DNA from: a virus
Reading direction: 5' to 3' (one strand)
DNA length: 40,127 nt
IMG/VR virus record: IMGVR_UViG_3300042386_000480
Coordinates: 1-40,127 of that record
Part shown: one piece after another, positions 19,800-28,561 of the stretch
Position numbering within the stretch: position 1 is the stretch's first letter
How the letters are laid out: each line of letters opens with the position of its first letter
Notes under the pieces: generated by a model
What the model was told of the DNA's origin: nothing
Database searches by the model: none
The model's input: only the letters and a program-made list of their open reading frames with translations
Program-made: the position numbers and the translations under genes

Positions 19800-21268
19800 T
19801 GGCAGAAAAGGCTTTTGAAAATAACAATAAAACGGTCAGTCCTAATCATCAAACATTAGGCGGTCAAAAACCAAAGATTAATGCTGAGGTGAAATATGCA
19901 GATTCACCGGCAGTAAAACCAGACGAATCAAAAAGTTTATCAGACGCTAGAGATAAGTTTGCACCTAATGCAGACAAGCCAACTTCTGCAGCTGCTGAAA
20001 AAGGTCAAACTGACTTACCGCAATTAATGAAACAAATTGATCCTCAAGGTAAGGCTCAAGTTCTACCGCAAATGTATCCTCAGTTGATGCAGATGACTAA
20101 TATCCTTGGTATGGGCAGTGGAATGATGGGTGGTATGGGTTCTGGCGGTTCAGGTCAAAACACACCACAAGGTATTCTTGATAGCACCGATCCAGTGCCT
20201 GCAGGTATTATAACTGTAATAAATGATTCGTTTACTGGCGCTTTGGCTTTATTATCATTGAAGTATGGGTTCGAAAGAGTAATAGAAGTTTTCACAACCC
20301 TTTTGGACAATGGCGGTATTGATGAAGTCGATGACAGATTTCAAGAAATTGTTAAGAATTCTATAGCCAATCTAATTAAAGTTGCATTATATTATGGACC
20401 ATTGAATATTCCTGTATCGGTATACGATGAAACAATTTATGGCGATATTGTTCCAAGTCCTTTGATTGCAACAAGCGAAGTTCCTGACGGTTATATTAAA
20501 CAGTATTATCAAATTGCTCTTGACCCATATCCAGGTTATATAGAATGGTTGTCGCCAGACAAAACCGAAAAAGTTTATACCAGAAGAGAACCTGGAACAT
20601 TTGTGTATACCACGCCAAACGAAGAAACTTATTCTTTGTCTGAAATTGAAATAGCTACTGATCTGAAGCCATATATTTGGGTTCAGAATCCGCAGCCAAT
20701 ATTAACAATAGAAATATTGAATTATATATTAGCTAAACAAGTAGTAAACGTTGAAGATAATATAACAAACAACAATATGGGCAATAACGCTAATCAAAAC
20801 AACAGTAGTGGCGGGAGCATGGGAGGACAGTTACAGTCTCTTATGCAAATGCTTACTTCTCAGCAATTACCAAAATCTGTATTGAACCAAGGCGATATAC
20901 AAAAGACATTGAATCAATATACTAAAGATATGACTTTTAATAATCAGTTGTTTGAAATGGGTAATCAAGCCATGGGTGGTGGCGTCGGCGGCGCTCTAGG
21001 TTCATTAGGTAATATGGGTGGCATTTCAAATATCATGAGCGGATTTGGTTCTGGTGGTGGAGGTATTGGAGGAGTGCTTGGTAACATGGGTGGTGGTAAT
21101 CTACTCGGTAGTTTTGGTGGTTTTGGTGGCGGATCCGGCGGCGGTGGTGGTGGAGCTGGTAGTGGTTTCCCAGGAGCTTCTGGCGGCGGATATTATGCTG
21201 GTGGCGATGTAACTGAAACAGGCAAGAAAAATATTTCTCAGATGTTAACATTGTTAGGTGTAAGTTAA
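19799..21268 (+). CDS. Gly-rich hub- or spike-associated structural protein
   Basis: A 489-residue protein of unrecognised family between the OB-fold and beta-helix genes. Residues 1-90 are low complexity and polar. A folded core lies at about 120-310 (PAGIITVINDSFTGALALLS, then YGPLNIPVSVYDETIYGDIV and EWLSPDKTEKVYTRREPGTF). Residues about 320-470 are Asn/Gln- then Gly/Met-rich, with long GGG runs. It probably belongs to the virion hub, from its place alone. No hydrolase motif is visible. Confidence 0.65.
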   Translation: MAEKAFENNNKTVSPNHQTLGGQKPKINAEVKYADSPAVKPDESKSLSDARDKFAPNADKPTSAAAEKGQTDLPQLMKQIDPQGKAQVLPQMYPQLMQMTNILGMGSGMMGGMGSGGSGQNTPQGILDSTDPVPAGIITVINDSFTGALALLSLKYGFERVIEVFTTLLDNGGIDEVDDRFQEIVKNSIANLIKVALYYGPLNIPVSVYDETIYGDIVPSPLIATSEVPDGYIKQYYQIALDPYPGYIEWLSPDKTEKVYTRREPGTFVYTTPNEETYSLSEIEIATDLKPYIWVQNPQPILTIEILNYILAKQVVNVEDNITNNNMGNNANQNNSSGGSMGGQLQSLMQMLTSQQLPKSVLNQGDIQKTLNQYTKDMTFNNQLFEMGNQAMGGGVGGALGSLGNMGGISNIMSGFGSGGGGIGGVLGNMGGGNLLGSFGGFGGGSGGGGGGAGSGFPGASGGGYYAGGDVTETGKKNISQMLTLLGVS

Positions 21269-22086
21269 TGGTAGATCATAACAAAAAAGTTCCAAAATCA
21301 GCATTAGATGAGAATGACATTGAACCAAAGTATGGTTACGTTCATGGCGAATGGGACGCTCTTGGAGGACATCATCTAACATACCGCAATCCAGATGAAC
21401 ATGAAAAGTCGTATTCAGAATCATTGACCCCAAGCGGTAGTTATCAAATAACGCACCACGATCAAGATAAAAAAGAAATTCATACTTCAGTAAATCCCGG
21501 CGAACATAGAGGTTATGTTGGCGGTGGTAAGTCAGTTCAAGTAGATGGTCATTTTGATCACAATGGCGAAAAGACTGGTAGAATGGAACATGGCGATGAC
21601 TTTGGTCATGTTGCTGGTAAAAACTATTACAGAGGAACTGGTAAAAAAGAATTTAAGATGTCTGGAGATTCCAGATACAACGGTGTTCAGCAAGGTTCAG
21701 CGCCAGTTCATTGTAATGTTGATGCAGGAACCAATCGTCATAGAGTAAAGGGTGATAGATTTAACGCCACTGAAGGCGATTATGTATCTATGGGTGAAAA
21801 GAAAAAGATCGAAGTGTTCCAGAAAGACGTTTCGTTGTATGCTGGAGCCAATTACGACAACTATGTTAGCGAAAAAGGTAAAATAGAAACAGGTAGCACT
21901 ATGATGGTGCAGACTGGTTCAACAGCTACCATTAATTCCGCTTCAGATGCTTTTGTTAAGGCAGCAACTGATATTACAATAGATGCTGGATCTAAGGTAA
22001 CTATAAAGGTTGGTGGTTCTAGTATTGTTATAGAAAGCGGCACCATAACAATTAAATCTGCATCTATTAAGTTTGAGCAAGGTTAA
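21268..22086 (+). CDS. beta-helix spike protein (gp5 C-terminal type)
   Basis: A 272-residue protein. The last 75 residues are a short-period beta repeat (GSTMMVQTGSTATINSASDA, then ITIDAGSKVTIKVGGSSIVI and ESGTITIKSAS), the pattern of the triple-stranded beta-helix of T4 gp5 and VgrG spikes. The first 190 residues are His/Gly/Asp-rich (GHHLTYRNPDEHEKSY, ITHHDQDKKEIHTS). It forms the membrane-piercing needle that carries the PAAR tip encoded next. Confidence 0.8.
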   Translation: MVDHNKKVPKSALDENDIEPKYGYVHGEWDALGGHHLTYRNPDEHEKSYSESLTPSGSYQITHHDQDKKEIHTSVNPGEHRGYVGGGKSVQVDGHFDHNGEKTGRMEHGDDFGHVAGKNYYRGTGKKEFKMSGDSRYNGVQQGSAPVHCNVDAGTNRHRVKGDRFNATEGDYVSMGEKKKIEVFQKDVSLYAGANYDNYVSEKGKIETGSTMMVQTGSTATINSASDAFVKAATDITIDAGSKVTIKVGGSSIVIESGTITIKSASIKFEQG

Positions 22087-22093
22087 ATAGTAT

Positions 22094-22378
22094 ATGCAAG
22101 CACATAGACAAGATGACCAAAGATCTTGTGGGGCTACTACAGTGGTTAGTGGTCAGAGTTTTGTCACTATTGATAACAAATTATGGGCAGTAGAAAACGA
22201 TCAAAACACTCATGGGGCAGGTGGGTTAATCGCCAGTAAATCATATATTACAATTGGCGGTAAAAAAATAATAGTTGTGACTGATAGCGCCAATCCAGAT
22301 AATTTATGTCCAACGGCTGGAGGAGAACATTGTAATCCAAAGGCTTCATCCGGAAGTAGCTTAGTAGACGTAGGATAA
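22094..22378 (+). CDS. 5.4: PAAR-repeat spike tip protein
   Basis: A 94-residue protein beginning MQAHRQDDQRSCGATTVVSG. It is the size and pattern of PAAR/gp5.4 tips: CGATTVVSGQSFVTIDNKLWAVENDQNTHG, ITIGGKKIIVVTDSA and LCPTAGGEHC, with His and Cys positioned as metal ligands. Known members cap the spike with a metal-bound cone. It directly follows the beta-helix spike gene, as expected. Confidence 0.85.
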   Translation: MQAHRQDDQRSCGATTVVSGQSFVTIDNKLWAVENDQNTHGAGGLIASKSYITIGGKKIIVVTDSANPDNLCPTAGGEHCNPKASSGSSLVDVG

Positions 22379-22380
22379 AA

Positions 22381-22809
22381 ATGGCATTAACAAGAGCAGA
22401 CACCTTTACAGGTTCAAAAAAACAAATTGAATACTTTTCAGATTTTATGACAAGTTTTGCAAAAACACCAGTAGGCAATCAGTTAGCAAGAGTTACTAAC
22501 GAGCATGCTGTTATGCAATCTCTGAAAAATCTTATACGAACTAATCTAGGCGAAAGACTATTTCAGCCTACGGTTGGCTCTGATGTCATGGCAACTTTGT
22601 TCGAACTCAATACCGATGAAGCTAGAGATTCTTTGGAATTGTTTATAAACAACACAGTTGAAAACAATGAACCTAGAGTTAATCTTTTACAAACTATTGT
22701 AAATACTGATAACATTAATGAAAACCAAATAGAAATAACATTAATTTATAATCTAATAAATAATCCAACAGAGTTAACTCTTAACTTAGTACTAAAAAGA
22801 GTCCGATAA
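22381..22809 (+). CDS. 25: gp25-like baseplate wedge protein
   Basis: A 142-residue protein (T4 gp25: 132) with the GPW/gp25 pattern: a N-terminal segment, then NEHAVMQSLKNLIRTNLGERLFQPTVGSDV, LFELNTDEARDSLELFI and a C-terminal beta part (NQIEITLIYNLINNPTELTL). gp25 is the most conserved sheath-initiating wedge protein in contractile tails. Two bases separate its stop from the preceding gene and it abuts gp6. Confidence 0.93.
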   Translation: MALTRADTFTGSKKQIEYFSDFMTSFAKTPVGNQLARVTNEHAVMQSLKNLIRTNLGERLFQPTVGSDVMATLFELNTDEARDSLELFINNTVENNEPRVNLLQTIVNTDNINENQIEITLIYNLINNPTELTLNLVLKRVR

Positions 22810-24624
22810 ATGGCAAATAGTTCACTTAATCTATCGTCTTTAGACTTCGATACTCTTAAGAGTAATTTTAAAGAATTCCTTAAGACACAATCAGCATTCA
22901 AAGATTATAATTTTGACGGCTCAAACATCAACGTTCTACTTGATGTTATGTCATATAATTCATTTTTGAATTCATTCTATTTGAATATGGTTGCATCTGA
23001 GATGTTTTTGGACTCCGCTCAGAAAATCGATTCTGTTATTTCACACGCCAAAGAATTGAACTATATTCCAAGAAGCGCACATTGCGCTGTTGCTAATATT
23101 ACATTCACTGTAGAAACCACTGGTCTAACATCAAACAAATTAACTCTACCAAAAGGCACTAGATTTACTGGTTATAATTCCAATGGATCATATACCTTTG
23201 TTACCGATCTTTCACAGACATTTGTTTCTTCGAATAACACATATTTGGTTGATAACATCCAAGTAAACGAAGGAACATATTTCTCAGATTCTTTTGTTGT
23301 AGATTATGATATAGAAAATCAAAAATTCACATTATCTAATGAAAATGTTGATACATCAAGTTTAACAGTTTATGTTGCTGAAAATGGTTCTAATACAGAA
23401 TATACTTACGCTTCTACGCTTTTTGGTTTGAACGACATTTCTACAGTTTACTTTATTCAAGCTGTTGAAGGCGGGAAATATGAAATAAAGTTTGGCGATG
23501 GTTTATTTGGTAAGAAACCTATTAATGGTGCTTCTATCAACGTTGATTACATTGTAACAAATGGTTCAGACGGTAATGGCGTAGAAAATTTCGTATTATC
23601 TGATAACATTGGACCAGGTAATGGCGGCGAGGCCACTGCTTCAGATATTACAGTTATTACTAGTTCTATACAAGGTGCAAATCAAGAAAGCATTGAGAAT
23701 ATAAGATTTAATGCTCCAAGATATTATGCTACACAACAAAGAGCAGTTTCTGTAGATGACTATTATTCATTAGTACGTGCTGAGTTTGGTGGTGCGGTGG
23801 ACGACGTTATTATTTACGGCGGTCAAGACTTAGAACCAAAACTATATGGAAGAGTTATTGTATCTATTAAACCAACGGCATCAATAACTGCTTCGTCTTT
23901 ATTGAAAAATGATATTATCAATTATTTGCAAGATTATATAGCATTACCAAATAGAATTATAGTTACAGATCCTGAATATTTCTATATTGATGTTACTACA
24001 ACTGTTCAGTTTAATTCTAAACTAACAACAAAATATTCTACTGAAATTAAAAGTATGATTCTAGATGGAATAATAAATTTCAGTAAAGATCATTTGGAAA
24101 AATTTGGCAATGATTTTAGATATAGTAGATTCGTTACTCATATTGATTCGTTAGATCAAAGTATAACTAGTAACGATACACGTGTTAAAATCGTTAAAAG
24201 ATTAACTCCGAAATTACTATTTGCTACTTCTTTTGATATAAGATTTAATAATGGCGCCGAACAAGAAGGATATTATAATGGTGTCGCTTATCCTGACGAA
24301 AGAGTTTTGGGAAGCACATCGTTCTCATACGTAGACGAAGATGATAATATCTATCCTAATTGCTATTTGGAAGATGACGCTGTTGGAAATGTTATTGTTT
24401 ATACTTATTTGAAAGGCGTAAGAACAGTTCTTAAAGCTGATATAGGAACTATCGATTATAACACTGGTATGGTAACAATATCAAATCTTAAGACTGCAGA
24501 TTATGATGGGTATATAGAATTGTCTTTGACTACTAAGAATAAAGATATTATTGCATCAAAGAATGTTGTGCTTTTGATCGATCCAGTAGATGTTAATATA
24601 GAAATTATAGAAACAATAAAGTAA
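22810..24624 (+). CDS. 6: gp6-like baseplate wedge protein
   Basis: A 604-residue protein (T4 gp6: 660). Typical N terminus: LNLSSLDFDTLKSNFKEFLK, then FKDYNFDGSNINVLLDVMSYNSFLNSFYLNMVASEMFLDSAQ; later RAVSVDDYYSLVRAEFGGAV and IDVTTTVQFN. gp6 forms the ring of heterodimers at the baseplate rim and, with gp25 and gp53, the wedge core. Position after gp25 is the common order in this group. Confidence 0.92.
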   Translation: MANSSLNLSSLDFDTLKSNFKEFLKTQSAFKDYNFDGSNINVLLDVMSYNSFLNSFYLNMVASEMFLDSAQKIDSVISHAKELNYIPRSAHCAVANITFTVETTGLTSNKLTLPKGTRFTGYNSNGSYTFVTDLSQTFVSSNNTYLVDNIQVNEGTYFSDSFVVDYDIENQKFTLSNENVDTSSLTVYVAENGSNTEYTYASTLFGLNDISTVYFIQAVEGGKYEIKFGDGLFGKKPINGASINVDYIVTNGSDGNGVENFVLSDNIGPGNGGEATASDITVITSSIQGANQESIENIRFNAPRYYATQQRAVSVDDYYSLVRAEFGGAVDDVIIYGGQDLEPKLYGRVIVSIKPTASITASSLLKNDIINYLQDYIALPNRIIVTDPEYFYIDVTTTVQFNSKLTTKYSTEIKSMILDGIINFSKDHLEKFGNDFRYSRFVTHIDSLDQSITSNDTRVKIVKRLTPKLLFATSFDIRFNNGAEQEGYYNGVAYPDERVLGSTSFSYVDEDDNIYPNCYLEDDAVGNVIVYTYLKGVRTVLKADIGTIDYNTGMVTISNLKTADYDGYIELSLTTKNKDIIASKNVVLLIDPVDVNIEIIETIK

Positions 24625-24625
24625 A

Positions 24626-27600
24626 ATGGATTTAACAATAGAAAAAACAATCTCGAATTTTGTTCAAAATCAGTTCCCCCAATTCTACCAAGAAGAGGGT
24701 GAAAACTTCATTTTGTTCGTAAAGACTTACTTTGAGTGGATGGAACAAGAAGGCCAGCCAATTAAAGAAGCTAGAGAATTATTTGAATATAGAGATATTG
24801 ACACCACCATTGAAAGATTTCTGGAGTATTTTCAGAAAAAATATCTTTATGGCATTCCGTTTAATATCATTGCTAATAAAAGATTTCTATTAAAACATAT
24901 TCTAGATGTTTATCGTTCTAAGGGAACTATACAAGGTTATAAACTATTATTTAAATTGGTTTATAACGAAAACGTAGATATTTACTTACCAGGCCAAGAT
25001 GTTTTAAGAGTTTCTGACGGTAAATGGGTTGAACCAAAATACCTAGAAATAACTTGGAGTCCTGTATTAGAGGATCTGATTGGTAAAACAATATACGGCA
25101 TTTCTTCTCATACTACAGCAGTAGTTGAAAGAATTGTAAAAGAACATTTCAACAAAAATGAAATATATGTTATGTATATTAACCATGTTGCTCCAAAAGG
25201 CGGAGACTTCATCGTTGCTGAAAAAATAGTTGATGAGAGATATAAAACAGATTCTAATTTGATTGGTCTATCCCCAACAATTCTAGGCTCTCTTGATAGA
25301 TTAGATGTTTTCAACAGTGGAAATTCATTTAACGTTGGTGACATTTTAAAAATAGCATATAAAGATCCAGATACTAATGAAGTTGATTCGTTCGGCGATC
25401 AAGGATTAATAGTTGTTACATCCTTGTTTCGTGGTTATGGTTCTCTTAACTTTAATATTAAGAACGGTGGGTTTGGCTTTGCTGCTAATGCTGCCATCTT
25501 CTTGTATAAAAATATATTAGATCAAACAGGTCAGGGTGCTAGTTTTAATATTAAATTGGCTGACGTAAAGTCTTTGACATATAATACTGATTTATTTTTA
25601 GATTATCAAGACCTTCAATTAAACGAAATTTATGGGTTCTACAAATACCCAAACGCTAATGCTTCTTCCACCTTAGATGAGTGTTTTAGTTATGAAACTA
25701 ATAGTTTCGGAAGAATTGCAGCCCTTACAAACGTTTTGGCTGGTAACGGATATATTGCGCCCGCAAACGTATTCGTTAGATCAACTTTTATGTCTAAAAA
25801 TATTCCAGGTAAATTGACTTGGTATAATAGCAACGATTTTGTTAATGCGTATTCCAGTCAAGTATATGTCAATACTTCTTATATTTCTAGTAATGTAATT
25901 CTTATACCTAATGCTTTAAAACATTATGACGCTAATGCTTATGTTGATTATATTGTTCCAGCAGGTAATACAGCAATAACCGGATTGACAGCAAATACTA
26001 GATATTATGTAAAAACAACTAACTCAATTGGTATTACATTGAGCGCAACACAGGGCGGCGCTGAATTAAGTATTACTACTGCTGTTGCTGCTAATACTAC
26101 AGAAAGACATTCGTTTATAACAAAGGCTTTAACAAGAAGTTTTTATGCAAATACTACTTCAGTAAATAATTCAGCCTATTCTATTCTGTTAACAAATGCC
26201 AATACATATTTTTACCCAGACGATTACGTTTATTACCTAGTTCCTAGCGGAAATACAGGTATAATTGGTCTCACACCAAATTCTTTTTATTACGTTGAAA
26301 GTTCTAATTCTACTGCAATAACATTAAGCGATACATTTACTGGTAACTCAGATCCTATTGAAATATCAACTAGTGTTATATTAGCTGGTGAAACTCATTA
26401 CTTATTAAACGATACTTTACGTAACACTTATCCATACGTTAATGGATTTATAACATCAGTTTATGCTAATACTACATCGATTAATAATACTAGTTATGCG
26501 TTCAAAATAGCAAATGCTGATTTGTATTTTGCAGTCAACGATAGAGTATATTACGACGTTCCGGCTGGTAATACAGCCATAGCTAATCTATCAGCAAATT
26601 CTGTGCTTTATATTAAGACTACCAATTCATCAGCTATTACTTTAAGTAATTCAGCTGGTGGTCCGGTAATTCAAATATATACAGGGTCTTCTGTTGCTGC
26701 AGAAAAACATTTTATCAAAACAGCCAAATTCAGTAAATATTTTGCCAACGACGATATTATCTATCTTCAAGCAAATAGCTCAAATGCAAACACTTTAGAG
26801 TTGGCTGTTATCAGAAACATAATAAGCGATGTTTCAATACAATTGTATGGTTTCACAAATAATAGTTCTACTTCTAGTTCTTTGTATGGTAGATCTGTTG
26901 TTATTATGCCAGCGCAGTTTGACGATTCTGAATATTCTGGTAGAAATAAGACAACTGGTAGTTCTGATATTTTCAGTATTCTATCTTACACATATAGTAC
27001 TTTAGATTACACTAATCTAGCTAATATTATGAAAAGACTAGATGGCACAATTAATGGCATAAATGATAATATTGAAGCTCTGAACTCTAGTGGTAATAAT
27101 ATCGTAGAAAAAGTTACTGCTATTAATTCCGGAAAGGGTTACGTTGAGGGTGAATCTGTTCATGCTTATCGTTATGGAATTCTACAAGTCCCAACAGTTG
27201 TTAAAGCTGGTAGAGGATATGTTAACGGTGATACCATTGTTTTCACTGGAGGCGTTACAGAAAACCCAGCAAGAGGTTCTATTCTAACAAATTCTCAAGG
27301 CAATGTTGTTTCAGTTAATACTTCTGAAGGCGCTTGGTATGGCGGCGTTGGTTATAATTCATTACCTGAAATGACAATCAGATCCGTGAACAGCGCAGCA
27401 AACGGCGCTATTCTATCTACCAAATATATACCATTCGACACAGCTAATGAAATTAGAGGACTAGTAAGAAAAGGTGGTATTGGTAGAGGTATTGGTTATT
27501 GGGCTACAACTGACAGTCTTTTGAATTCTGATAAAGTCATCCAAGATAGCTATTTTTATCAAGATTATTCTTATGAAATAAGAACTGGTTTAAGTTTAGA

Positions 27601-27946
27601 AACATATAAAGATATTTTCTATTCAACATTCCATACAGCTGGATCTGCTCTATTCGGAAGATATGAGCTTCAGCCGTTTGTTCTACCCAGCGCAATAGAA
27701 CTGAATTATGACGCTGTTGCAAATACTTCTTGGCCTCTTTATATAACCTGTGATATTTTAGATCACAGGGTCAGCGCTGATGTTTATTACGAGGAACTAC
27801 CAAACGGCACTACTTTACCAGGTGTAATTTTGACCGTGGACCAATATGTGTTCGCTAACAATTATTTTGGGGCTGATATAAATACAACATATTCAGACAA
27901 CAGAACAATAACTTCCGATAGAATATCAGAAGATTTACCATCTTAA
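24626..27946 (+). CDS. large baseplate wedge protein, gp7-like candidate
   Basis: A 1106-residue protein (T4 gp7: 1032) beginning MDLTIEKTISNFVQNQFPQF. Residues 1-120 hold the conserved YRSKGTIQGYKLLFKLVYNEN pattern of T4-like wedge proteins. Three related beta domains of about 90 residues start near 413, 506 and 612 (xYANTTSxNN...V(P)AGNTAIxxLxxNxxYYxKTTNSxxITLS). A C-terminal part has repeated GYVEG and GYVNGD motifs and a helical AGSALFGRYEL segment. Location after gp6 and size suggest gp7, but the sequence is too diverged for certainty. Confidence 0.65.
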   Translation: MDLTIEKTISNFVQNQFPQFYQEEGENFILFVKTYFEWMEQEGQPIKEARELFEYRDIDTTIERFLEYFQKKYLYGIPFNIIANKRFLLKHILDVYRSKGTIQGYKLLFKLVYNENVDIYLPGQDVLRVSDGKWVEPKYLEITWSPVLEDLIGKTIYGISSHTTAVVERIVKEHFNKNEIYVMYINHVAPKGGDFIVAEKIVDERYKTDSNLIGLSPTILGSLDRLDVFNSGNSFNVGDILKIAYKDPDTNEVDSFGDQGLIVVTSLFRGYGSLNFNIKNGGFGFAANAAIFLYKNILDQTGQGASFNIKLADVKSLTYNTDLFLDYQDLQLNEIYGFYKYPNANASSTLDECFSYETNSFGRIAALTNVLAGNGYIAPANVFVRSTFMSKNIPGKLTWYNSNDFVNAYSSQVYVNTSYISSNVILIPNALKHYDANAYVDYIVPAGNTAITGLTANTRYYVKTTNSIGITLSATQGGAELSITTAVAANTTERHSFITKALTRSFYANTTSVNNSAYSILLTNANTYFYPDDYVYYLVPSGNTGIIGLTPNSFYYVESSNSTAITLSDTFTGNSDPIEISTSVILAGETHYLLNDTLRNTYPYVNGFITSVYANTTSINNTSYAFKIANADLYFAVNDRVYYDVPAGNTAIANLSANSVLYIKTTNSSAITLSNSAGGPVIQIYTGSSVAAEKHFIKTAKFSKYFANDDIIYLQANSSNANTLELAVIRNIISDVSIQLYGFTNNSSTSSSLYGRSVVIMPAQFDDSEYSGRNKTTGSSDIFSILSYTYSTLDYTNLANIMKRLDGTINGINDNIEALNSSGNNIVEKVTAINSGKGYVEGESVHAYRYGILQVPTVVKAGRGYVNGDTIVFTGGVTENPARGSILTNSQGNVVSVNTSEGAWYGGVGYNSLPEMTIRSVNSAANGAILSTKYIPFDTANEIRGLVRKGGIGRGIGYWATTDSLLNSDKVIQDSYFYQDYSYEIRTGLSLETYKDIFYSTFHTAGSALFGRYELQPFVLPSAIELNYDAVANTSWPLYITCDILDHRVSADVYYEELPNGTTLPGVILTVDQYVFANNYFGADINTTYSDNRTITSDRISEDLPS

Positions 27947-27967
27947 TTTAGTCATAGGGGATTTAAA

Positions 27968-28552
27968 TTGGCAAGACAAGTAGTTAACGTGGGAAGTAGC
28001 CCAAATGATGGAACTGGCACTCCACTTAGAGATGCTATGGTTATCATCAATGATAACTTTTTAGAACTTTATACCAATCCGGTTGTTAATACAGCGATCA
28101 CAGTCGGTAACTCTTCAGTAAATACTGTAGTTAATTCGACCTCTTTGGTATTTGGAAACAATTCCTCTACCATAAGAATCGGAAATACTTCTATAAATGC
28201 TGTTGCCAACAGTTCCGGGTTTTTCACAGGCAATGGAACGGTGACAGCAAATTCTATAAGTGTTACATCTAATACAGTAAATATTGGTTCTTATACAGCT
28301 GCAGCCAATGGTTACACATATCTGCCTAATGGGTTCAAAATGAATTTTGGGTATGTGCTTGCTAACTCTGCTGTTGGAAACGCTACATTTGCGAATGCAT
28401 TCACTACAGGTCCATACGTTGTTACAGCAACATCTAATATAGCTGCAGCAACTTATGAAGCTGCTGTTATTGCAACTAATACGAGTGTTGCTGTTATCAG
28501 AACATCAAACGCAACTTTGTCTAATGTATATTACATTGCTATAGGAAGATAA
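27968..28552 (+). CDS. short tail fibre with receptor-binding-type tip (TTG start)
   Basis: A 194-residue protein beginning MARQVVNVGSSPNDGTGTPL, the common N terminus of virion-attached fibre proteins (RxAxxxINDNFxELY). The middle is an Asn/Thr/Ser-rich repeat; the last 75 residues (GYTYLPNGFKMNFGYVLANS ... YYIAIGR) match the C-terminal tip domain of phage fibres related to gp53-like tips (GYQKLPSG...YWIAIG). The TTG start follows AGGGG with a 7-base spacer. Confidence 0.72.
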   Translation: MARQVVNVGSSPNDGTGTPLRDAMVIINDNFLELYTNPVVNTAITVGNSSVNTVVNSTSLVFGNNSSTIRIGNTSINAVANSSGFFTGNGTVTANSISVTSNTVNIGSYTAAANGYTYLPNGFKMNFGYVLANSAVGNATFANAFTTGPYVVTATSNIAAATYEAAVIATNTSVAVIRTSNATLSNVYYIAIGR

Positions 28553-28561
28553 GGTATTTAA

